From Actinomycetota bacterium (GTDB lineage: Bacteria > Actinomycetota > Actinomycetes > Mycobacteriales > HKI-0501): DNA of 61,018 bases. A model generated the notes under the pieces. The model saw only the letters and a program-made list of their open reading frames with translations. It was not told where the DNA came from and made no database searches. This document shows positions 55,080 through 61,018 of this stretch, in pieces; position 1 is the stretch's first letter, and each line of letters begins with the position of its first letter. A program made the position numbers and the translations under genes. Where the stretch lies: the NCBI GenBank assembly GCA_030840805.1, contig JAVEDU010000008.1:1-61018 (forward strand). The letters run 5' to 3'.

Positions 55080-55595
55080 ATGGCGGAGACAGGTCTCAAT
55101 GCGACAGCCGCGGCACTGCTCGGGCTGCTCCACGAGGGTCAGATGACGGGTGGGCAGCTGATGTCGGCTGCGCAGTCGCGGCTCGGTCCGTTCTGGACGA
55201 TGACGCGCAGCCAGATCTATCGCGAGCTCCCTGGGCTGGCCGAGCGCGGGTTCGTCCGCGCCGGCAAGGCGGGCCCCCGGTCGTCCCAGCCGTACGCGGT
55301 CACGGCGGCGGGCAAGCGTGCGTTCACCCGGTGGCTCGGTGAGCCGGCCGGGCACGACCAGTTGCGCAATCCCCTGCTCCTCCGCGCGGTGTTCGGGGAG
55401 GCGGCGGGCCCGAGCCGGCTCGCCGAGCTGTACGCCGCGAAGGCCGAGGAGCACACCACCGGGCTGGCCTCCGTCCGCGACCAGCTGAAGCAGGCGAAGC
55501 AGGAGGGCGACCAGTACGCGCAGGCCGCCCTGGAGTTCGCGGTGATGTACCACCGGGCGGTCCTGAAGTGGTTGGAATCGGCTCCGGGCCGCTGA
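55080..55595 (+). CDS. PadR-family transcriptional regulator
   Basis: 171 residues from ATG 55080. A PadR-type winged helix occupies 1 to about 85 ([53 protein letters not shown]). A C-terminal helical dimerisation domain (Vir-type) runs about 95-170. PadR proteins usually repress transporters or phenolic stress genes and often their own gene. The target is unknown. A sequence GTCCACAG near 55020 and an inverted GTGCCC...GGGCAC (55033-55053) upstream could be an operator. It is followed by prfB. Confidence 0.92.
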   Translation: MAETGLNATAAALLGLLHEGQMTGGQLMSAAQSRLGPFWTMTRSQIYRELPGLAERGFVRAGKAGPRSSQPYAVTAAGKRAFTRWLGEPAGHDQLRNPLLLRAVFGEAAGPSRLAELYAAKAEEHTTGLASVRDQLKQAKQEGDQYAQAALEFAVMYHRAVLKWLESAPGR

Positions 55596-55600
55596 CCGCG

Positions 55601-55606
55601 TAGTCT
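55601..55606 (+). promoter_or_regulatory. Predicted -10 box of prfB (leaderless)
   Basis: TAGTCT ends eight bases before GTG 55615 and no ribosome site is present, so prfB is probably translated from a leaderless mRNA. Confidence 0.5.
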
Positions 55607-55614
55607 TGCCGGTT

Positions 55615-56724
55615 GTGGCTGCCGCTGATCTGAACGAGGGACTCAAGGCCCTCGACACGACCCTGACCTCGATCGAGCATGTCCTCGATCTCGCCTCGAT
55701 GCGCCGTGAGCTCGCCGAGCTGAACGAGGCCGCCGCGTCGCCCGATCTCTGGGACGACACGGACAACGCCCAGAAGCTCACCAGCCGTCTGTCGTACGTC
55801 CAGGGCGACCTCAACCGGGTCGAGGGGCTGCGTCGACGGCTGGACGACGCCTCGCTGCTCCTGGAGATGGCCGAGGCGGAGGACGACCCGTCGTCGGTCG
55901 CCGAGGTCGAGGCCGAGCTCGGGGCCCTGCGGAAGTCGATCGACGAGCTCGAGGTCCGGACCCTGCTGTCGGGGGAGTACGACGCCCGCGAGGCGCTCGT
56001 GACGATCCGCTCGGAGGCCGGCGGCGTCGACGCCGCGGACTTCGCCGAGATGCTGCTGCGCATGTACCTGCGGTGGGCGGAGCGGAAGGGCTACCCGACC
56101 GAGGTCTACGACACCTCGTACGCGGAGGAGGCCGGGATCAAGTCGGCCACGTTCGCGGTCAAGGTGCCCTACGGGTACGGCACCCTCTCGGTCGAGCAGG
56201 GCACGCACCGGCTGGTGCGGATCAGCCCGTTCGACAACCAGGGGCGCCGGCAGACCTCGTTCGCCGGTGTGGAGGTCGTGCCCGTGGTGGAGCGGACCGA
56301 CCACGTCGACGTCCCGGACGACGACATCCGTGTGGACGTGTACCGCTCGTCGGGTCCGGGCGGGCAGGGCGTCAACACGACCGACTCCGCGGTGCGGATC
56401 ACCCACCTGCCCACCGGCATCGTGGTGTCCTGTCAGAACGAGCGGTCGCAGATCCAGAACCGCGCCACCGCGATGGCGGTCCTGCAGTCGAAGCTGCTGG
56501 AGCGCAAGCGCCAGGAGGACCGCGCGCGGATGGACGCCCTCAAGGACAGCGGCAGCTCGTGGGGCAACCAGATGCGCTCGTACGTCCTGCACCCGTACCA
56601 GATGGTGAAGGACCTGCGGACCGAGTACGAGGTCGGAAACCCGCAGGCGGTGCTCGACGGCGACATCGACGGCTTCATCGAGGCCGGGATCCGGTGGCGG
56701 CGCACCGAGGACGCCACCGCCTGA
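55615..56724 (+). CDS. prfB: Peptide chain release factor 2
   Basis: 369 residues from GTG 55615; the frame is also open to a TTG at 55606. It ends translation at UGA and UAA. The stop-recognition SPF motif is at 204-206 ([13 protein letters not shown]) and the catalytic GGQ at 249-251 (SGPGGQGVN). The reading frame is continuous, so the autoregulatory frameshift found in many bacteria is absent here, as is usual in actinobacteria. The typical neighbour ftsE follows after an inserted surface-protein gene. Confidence 0.98.
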   Translation: MAAADLNEGLKALDTTLTSIEHVLDLASMRRELAELNEAAASPDLWDDTDNAQKLTSRLSYVQGDLNRVEGLRRRLDDASLLLEMAEAEDDPSSVAEVEAELGALRKSIDELEVRTLLSGEYDAREALVTIRSEAGGVDAADFAEMLLRMYLRWAERKGYPTEVYDTSYAEEAGIKSATFAVKVPYGYGTLSVEQGTHRLVRISPFDNQGRRQTSFAGVEVVPVVERTDHVDVPDDDIRVDVYRSSGPGGQGVNTTDSAVRITHLPTGIVVSCQNERSQIQNRATAMAVLQSKLLERKRQEDRARMDALKDSGSSWGNQMRSYVLHPYQMVKDLRTEYEVGNPQAVLDGDIDGFIEAGIRWRRTEDATA

Positions 56725-57025
56725 CCTCGCCCGTCCGGTGTGTGCCGCGCCCCGTTCGAGCCCCTTGGTGACACCCTCCGTCGCGTCCCGGCAACACACC
56801 GTTTCTTCCCGCAAAGTCCGAAAAATCAGTGCGCGTCCCCCCGTCCCCTAATGCACTGTCGAGCGTTATGTGCATTGTCGGGGCCACAGAGGTTCCGGTC
56901 CTGCCCGCCACCGGTGGGCAGGGGGAGGCTTCGATCCGCGCCACCGTTAATTCGGTCACCTAGGCGGCGCGGGGAGTCAGTGGTGAGACCGGCCCCATTC
57001 GTGTCGAGACCTTGGGGGTCCGGTC
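56725..57025. other. Gap after prfB with inverted repeat
   Basis: No gene is seen in these 301 bases. An inverted repeat AATGCAC (56850-56856) and GTGCATT (56870-56876), separated by 13 bases, may be an operator or small hairpin. The local composition is lower in GC than the surroundings, and a TTAATTCGG stretch near 56947 may belong to the promoter of the surface-protein gene. Confidence 0.45.
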
Positions 57026-59593
57026 TTGGACCGCGTTTGGGTTCCATTCCGTCGTATGACCAGCCTGGTGGCAGCGTCGCTGCTGGGCGCGCTCGCGCTC
57101 GTCGTCGTCGCACTTCCGGCCGACGCCCACACTCCGAGCTTCCAGGTGAGCTGTGACAAGCTCGCCGTCAACCTGCAGAACTACAAGGTCGACCCGGCGA
57201 AGGCCAATCAGGTCGTCGTGACCGTCGGCGGCGTCGTCGTCGCGGCGGAGGAATTCGGCAAGAGCTACACCAAGACGTTCAACCTCCCCACCCACACCGC
57301 CGCGCTGCCGGTCCAGGTCGGCGTCATCGCGTGGGACGCCCCCACCAGCCCGCGGCTGTCGCCCACCTGGACCGGCGTCGCGAACCCGTGTAACGCCGCG
57401 GCCGCCACCCAGGACCTCAGCTTCACCAAGCTCCAGGGCTGCGACTCCACGGCGCTCGACCTCACCGGCATCGGCGAGGAGGCCCGGGCCATCGTCACCC
57501 GCAACGGCGAGAAGGTCTGGTCCGGCGCCGTCGGTGCCAACCAGCTCGCCAGCACGGGCCAGCTCCCGGCGAAGGCCGGCGACGTGTTCCGCGTCGCGCA
57601 GCTGCAGGGCGACAAGCCGGTCGACGTCGGTCAGTTCACCTACGCGCTGCCCGCCACCTGCGCCCCGCTCGGCGTCCCGGCCGACCTGGACCTCACCAAG
57701 CTCGTCAGCTGCGAGGGTGTCGCCCTCACGCTCGACAACGCCGGTCGGTCCGTGAAGGCGGTCGTCCTCCAGAACGGCAAGCAGGTCTGGTCCAAGGCCC
57801 TCGCGGCCAAGGGCGCCCCGATCGCCACCGGCGCGCTGCCCGCGAAGGCCGGCGACGTGTTCGCCGTGACCTACCTCGCGGACAAGCTGGACCAGAAGAC
57901 GCTCGTCAGCCAGTTCGAGTACGAGCTCCCGAAGGCCTGTGCCCTGCCTTCCGTGCCCGGTGTTCCGGCGGTGCCCGGTGTCCCGGCGGTGCCCGGTGTC
58001 CCGGCGCTCCCCGCCGCGAACCTGGACCTCGCGAAGAACCTCAGCTGCGAGGGCGTGGTCGTCACGCTGACGAATGCCGGCAAGTCGGTTCCCGCGGTGC
58101 TGACCCAGAACGGCAAGCAGGTCTGGGAGGGCACCGTCGGCGGTGCCGTGCCGTCCGTCGACACCGGCCTGGTGCCGGCGCAGGCCGGCGACGTGTTCGC
58201 GGTCGAGTACCTCAAGGGCCTCAAGGGGTCGGCGGAGCACGGCAAGAAGGTGGCACTCGGCACGTTCGACTACGAGCTGCCGACGAACTGCCTGCCCGTG
58301 CAGGTGCCCGCGGTTCCGGCCCTGCCGGTGGACCTCGGCGTCACGAAGAACGTCAGCTGCGAGGGCATCGTCCTGACCCTCACCAACGCGGGCGCCCCGG
58401 TGAAGGCGCTGGTCACCCGCAACGGCAAGGACATCTGGGGCGGGACGATCGGTGGCAAGCTCGACTCGCTGCCGACCGGCACGCTGCCCGCCAAGGCCGG
58501 GGACGTCTTCCAGGTCTCGTACCTGACCGACGCGCTGCCCGTGAACCTCGGCCAGAAGTTCGCTTTCGAGCCCTCGTCGCTCTGCTCCGCGGCCAACCTG
58601 GACTTCGACAAGCACCTCGGCTGCGACTTCGCGAACCTGACGCTGGACCACCCCGGTAACCCGGTCCAGGCCGTCATCACCAAGAACGGCAAGGAGGTCT
58701 GGTCGGGCCTCGTCGGGGGCGCCACGCCCAAGGTCGTGACCGACAAGCTGCCGGCGCAGGCCGGTGACGTGTTCGCCCTGTCGTACGCCAAGGGCGACGC
58801 GCTGAAGGAGCTCGGGAAGTTCACCCACGCGGTGCCCGGCTCGTGCTCCCTGCCGGAGGCGACTCCCGCGGCGGCATTCACCGACACCTGCGAAGGGGTG
58901 ACCGCGCTCCTGACCAACCCGGGTCAGGCGCCGCTCACGCTGCTCGTGCAGGCTCGTTCGTCCGCCGAGAACGCGTGGGCGAACGTCGGCGAGGCCGTGG
59001 CCGTCCCCGCCGGGGTCAAGGACGCGGCGAAGATCCCCGTTCCCGCGACGCTCGACGGCACGCAGGTCCGGACGATCGTCGAGGGCACCGACCTCCAGGT
59101 CGGCCAGCTCCACACCTGGACGAAGTCGGCCGACTGCACGCCGTCGGTCCCGACGCCCGACCTGAAGGGTGTCGACGTCGGCCGCGACTGCCAGGACCTC
59201 ACGGTCTCGCTGCCGAACGCGGCCGGTACGGGCAAGCTGGTCTACCTCGTGGAGCACACCGCCGACGCGGCCAAGGAGTACACGGTGCTCCCGGGCGAGA
59301 CGGCGACGTACACCACGCCGCTGCAGGCGGGCCAGGAGCTGGTCGTGACACTGGGCGACAAGGTCCAGAAGATCGACCTCACCCCTGGTGAGGAGTGCGC
59401 GTCCGCTGCACCGGCGCCGGTCGCCTCGGTCAACCCGGAGACGCCGAACGTCCAGGGCGTCACCGTGGCCCGCGGCGGTCTGCCGGTCACCGGCACCAGC
59501 CTCTCCGCGATGCTCGGTGTCGCGGGTGGCCTGCTGGCGATCGGGCTGTTCCTCGCCCTGATCGCCCGCCGCAAGGCGCAGCCGGTGAGCTGA
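57026..59593 (+). CDS. LPXTG-anchored repeat surface protein
   Basis: 855 residues from TTG 57026, which has GGGGG 8-12 bases upstream and gives the signal peptide a charged start ([18 protein letters not shown]); ATG 57056 would remove the positive charges. The mature part consists of about eight repeats of 80-95 residues. Each begins with a cysteine (for example [14 protein letters not shown]), has QNGKQVW, then [13 protein letters not shown], and ends with a second cysteine. This suggests disulphide-stabilised Ig-like domains. A VPGVPA tandem (three copies) links two of them. The C-terminus is a sortase signal: LPVTG at 819-823, a hydrophobic helix and a basic tail. It probably extends from the cell wall; ligand unknown. 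Confidence 0.85.
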   Translation: MDRVWVPFRRMTSLVAASLLGALALVVVALPADAHTPSFQVSCDKLAVNLQNYKVDPAKANQVVVTVGGVVVAAEEFGKSYTKTFNLPTHTAALPVQVGVIAWDAPTSPRLSPTWTGVANPCNAAAATQDLSFTKLQGCDSTALDLTGIGEEARAIVTRNGEKVWSGAVGANQLASTGQLPAKAGDVFRVAQLQGDKPVDVGQFTYALPATCAPLGVPADLDLTKLVSCEGVALTLDNAGRSVKAVVLQNGKQVWSKALAAKGAPIATGALPAKAGDVFAVTYLADKLDQKTLVSQFEYELPKACALPSVPGVPAVPGVPAVPGVPALPAANLDLAKNLSCEGVVVTLTNAGKSVPAVLTQNGKQVWEGTVGGAVPSVDTGLVPAQAGDVFAVEYLKGLKGSAEHGKKVALGTFDYELPTNCLPVQVPAVPALPVDLGVTKNVSCEGIVLTLTNAGAPVKALVTRNGKDIWGGTIGGKLDSLPTGTLPAKAGDVFQVSYLTDALPVNLGQKFAFEPSSLCSAANLDFDKHLGCDFANLTLDHPGNPVQAVITKNGKEVWSGLVGGATPKVVTDKLPAQAGDVFALSYAKGDALKELGKFTHAVPGSCSLPEATPAAAFTDTCEGVTALLTNPGQAPLTLLVQARSSAENAWANVGEAVAVPAGVKDAAKIPVPATLDGTQVRTIVEGTDLQVGQLHTWTKSADCTPSVPTPDLKGVDVGRDCQDLTVSLPNAAGTGKLVYLVEHTADAAKEYTVLPGETATYTTPLQAGQELVVTLGDKVQKIDLTPGEECASAAPAPVASVNPETPNVQGVTVARGGLPVTGTSLSAMLGVAGGLLAIGLFLALIARRKAQPVS
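57952..58011 (+). repeat. 18-base tandem repeat encoding VPGVPA
   Basis: Three consecutive near-identical 18-base units (GTGCCCGGTGTCCCGGCG type) encode VPGVPA repeats, forming an elastin-like, Pro/Gly-rich linker between two cysteine-paired repeats of the surface protein. Confidence 0.75.
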
Positions 59594-59614
59594 GGCTCCC
59601 CGCCTGAGTGACAC

Positions 59615-59651
59615 GCCGGGCCCCGTCCGCATCCCGCGGACGGGGCCCGGC
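59615..59651 (+). terminator. Strong hairpin terminator after the surface protein
   Basis: A perfect 16-bp stem (GCCGGGCCCCGTCCGC with GCGGACGGGGCCCGGC) and a 5-base loop start 21 bases after the stop codon. No U-tract, as is common in high-GC actinomycetes. Confidence 0.8.
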
Positions 59652-59719
59652 CGTGTGCCCGTGTCCGTGCCGAGGTCGGCGCGTACCGCCGGCTTGTCGA
59701 CCTTGTCCCGCGACGCGCG

Positions 59720-59772
59720 TTGTCCACAGGTCCCGCGGGGGGACCGGGCCACGTGCGTCGCGACGGTAGACT
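59720..59772 (+). promoter_or_regulatory. Predicted ftsE promoter with TTGTCCACAG box (leaderless)
   Basis: TTGTCCACAG at 59720-59729 and a -10-like TAGACT at 59767-59772, which ends eight bases before GTG 59781. There is no ribosome site, so ftsE is likely leaderless. The box-to--10 spacing matches those before tadA and the pilin gene. Confidence 0.45.
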
Positions 59773-59780
59773 CAGCTCCC

Positions 59781-60461
59781 GTGATCACCCTCGACCGCGT
59801 GACAAAGTCCTACGGCAAGACGGGGCGCCCGGCCCTCGACGATGTGAGCGTCTCCGTCGACAAGGGCGAGTTCGTCTTCTTCATCGGGCCTTCCGGGTCC
59901 GGGAAGTCGACATTCATCAAGCTGCTCCTCAAGGAGGAGACCCCCACCCGAGGCAAGGTCGCGGTGGCCGGCCGGGACCTCGGCCAGATCCGGAAGTGGA
60001 AGGTGCCGCAGCTCCGCCGGAGCATCGGGTGCGTGTTCCAGGACTTCCGGCTGCTGCCGACCAAGACGGCCGCCGAGAACGTCGGCTTCGCGCTCGAGGT
60101 GATCGGCAAGCCCAACGACGTGATCCGCCGGGTCGTGCCCGAGGTGCTGCAGCTCGTCGGCCTCGAGGGCAAGGAGAACCGCCGCCCCGACCAGCTCTCC
60201 GGTGGTGAGCAGCAGCGGGTCGCCATCGCCCGGGCGTTCGTGAACCGCCCGCTGGTCCTGCTGGCCGACGAGCCGACCGGCAACCTCGACCCGGACACCA
60301 GCATCGAGATCATGCGGCTGCTGGACCGGATCAACCGGACCGGGACCACGGTCGTCATGGCGACCCACGACTCGAACATCGTGAACCAGATGCGCCGCCG
60401 GGTGGTCGAGCTCGACCGCGGCCGGATCGTCCGCGACCAGGCCCGCGGCGTCTACGGCTGA
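59781..60461 (+). CDS. ftsE: Cell division ATP-binding protein FtsE
   Basis: 226 residues from GTG 59781. It is an ABC ATPase with Walker [10 protein letters not shown] (36-44), Q-loop VFQDFRLLP, signature [14 protein letters not shown], Walker [14 protein letters not shown] and a switch histidine in MATHD. FtsE drives the FtsX membrane protein, which activates peptidoglycan hydrolases at division. It is followed by ftsX after 74 bases that include an imperfect GC-rich hairpin. Confidence 0.98.
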   Translation: MITLDRVTKSYGKTGRPALDDVSVSVDKGEFVFFIGPSGSGKSTFIKLLLKEETPTRGKVAVAGRDLGQIRKWKVPQLRRSIGCVFQDFRLLPTKTAAENVGFALEVIGKPNDVIRRVVPEVLQLVGLEGKENRRPDQLSGGEQQRVAIARAFVNRPLVLLADEPTGNLDPDTSIEIMRLLDRINRTGTTVVMATHDSNIVNQMRRRVVELDRGRIVRDQARGVYG

Positions 60462-60535
60462 TCGGCGCCGGGCGGTCCACGCCGCCCGCCGATACCTGAC
60501 GACGCCCCCCGCGCCACCGACTCCCCGAGGAACTC

Positions 60536-61018
60536 ATGCGAGCGAAGTTCGTCCTGTCCGAGGTCGCGACCGGCCTGTTCCGCAACGTGACGATGACGAT
60601 CGCGATGGTGCTCACCACGGCGATCTCGCTGGCCCTGCTGGGCGCCGGCGGCCTGATCCTCACGCAGGTCGACAAGATGAAGGACCTGTTCTACTACCGG
60701 CTCGAGGTGTCGATCTTCCTCAAGGCGGACGTCACCACGGACCAGCGCGACGCGATCCGCAAGCAGCTGTCGTCCGACGCGCTCGTCAAGGACAGCGTCT
60801 ACGAGAACAAGGACCAGGCCTACAACCGGTTCCGCGAGCAGTTCAAGGACTCGCCCGAGCTGGTGAAGAACGTCAAGCCGAAGTCCCTCCCCGAGTCGTT
60901 CCGGGTGAAGCTCAACGACCCGACCAAGTTCGAGGCGGCGGCACAGCGGTACGCGGGCGTGTCAGGGGTGGAACGCGTGGTCGACCAGCGGCGCATCCTG
61001 GACCGATTGTTCGGGATC
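60536..61018 (+). CDS. ftsX: Cell division protein FtsX, N-terminal part
   Basis: The first 161 residues from ATG 60536, running off the end of the window and therefore partial. GAGGAACTC precedes the start. A short cytoplasmic head (MRAKFVLSEVATGLFRNVTM) leads to the first membrane helix (IAMVLTTAISLALLGAGGLIL). The large extracellular domain follows (FYYRLEVSIFLKADVTTDQR, then FRVKLNDPTKFEAAA). FtsX forms a complex with FtsE and hands the signal to cell-wall hydrolases. The three C-terminal membrane helices lie beyond the window. Confidence 0.95.
   Translation, partial: MRAKFVLSEVATGLFRNVTMTIAMVLTTAISLALLGAGGLILTQVDKMKDLFYYRLEVSIFLKADVTTDQRDAIRKQLSSDALVKDSVYENKDQAYNRFREQFKDSPELVKNVKPKSLPESFRVKLNDPTKFEAAAQRYAGVSGVERVVDQRRILDRLFGI

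Noticed and set aside
55615-55720. Programmed frameshift in prfB
   Set aside because: The frame is open from the GTG onward with no early in-frame UGA.

Overview
The window comes from a very GC-rich actinomycete, most likely Pseudonocardiales or a close relative. Frequent GTG starts, several apparently leaderless housekeeping genes, an actinobacterial argS and prfB-ftsE-ftsX neighbourhood, a tad pilus locus and an LPXTG surface protein all fit. No 16S gene is present, so genus is inference.

Region 1 (1 to about 22525) is the right-hand part of an integrative conjugative element. It holds a TraG/VirD4-like coupling protein (cut by the window edge), a DUF4913-like protein, a MobF relaxase-helicase, a PD-(D/E)XK-like nuclease, a NERD protein with a frameshifted 5' end, a membrane-anchored pentapeptide-repeat protein, a DUF2958-like protein and a ParB-like protein. 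It ends with a tyrosine integrase fused to a GntR-type helix-turn-helix, next to a tRNA-Arg(CCG) gene that is the probable attachment site. The cargo near the integrase (15218-20086, minus strand) is a complete four-gene qatABCD anti-phage operon. Its genes overlap by four bases at each junction. A small, apparently truncated membrane-associated gene lies upstream.

Region 2 (22525-32198) is core chromosome: tRNA-Arg, DUF305 and DUF3105 membrane proteins, then argS-lysA-hom-thrC (arginyl-tRNA synthesis, lysine and threonine pathways), a DUF3352 protein and a convergent SURF1-family gene.

Region 3 (about 32275-48885) is a cobalamin biosynthesis operon behind a cobalamin riboswitch. A 12-residue leader ORF precedes a chelatase I/D-type gene, followed by cobO, cobB, cobI, cobM, cbiD, cbiET (cobL), a cbiG-cobJ fusion, a two-cluster ferredoxin, a NiCoT-type Ni/Co transporter, cobH, a long cbiX, a cobC-like aminotransferase, a bluB-cobT fusion and a siroheme-synthase/uroporphyrinogen methyltransferase. 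Nearly all genes overlap by one to four bases. CbiX, CbiD and CbiG are hallmarks of the early-cobalt (oxygen-independent) route, yet a late-type chelatase subunit leads the operon. cobN, cobG, cobK, cobQ, cobD, cobP and cobS are not in the window.

Region 4 (48997-54943) is a tad/flp locus: tadA (cpaF), tadB, tadC, a hypothetical gene, a probable frameshifted membrane protein, a Flp-like pilin, two TadE-like minor pilins and a TadG-like protein. Region 5 (55080-61018) carries a PadR regulator, prfB, a large repeat-containing LPXTG surface protein, ftsE and the start of ftsX.

The strongest biological find is the qat defence operon carried as ICE cargo. Other points worth checking are the cob leader ORF, the bluB-cobT fusion, a TTGTCCACAG box at a fixed distance from three predicted promoters, and repeat structures inside the element. 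All calls are from reading the sequence; no database search was run.
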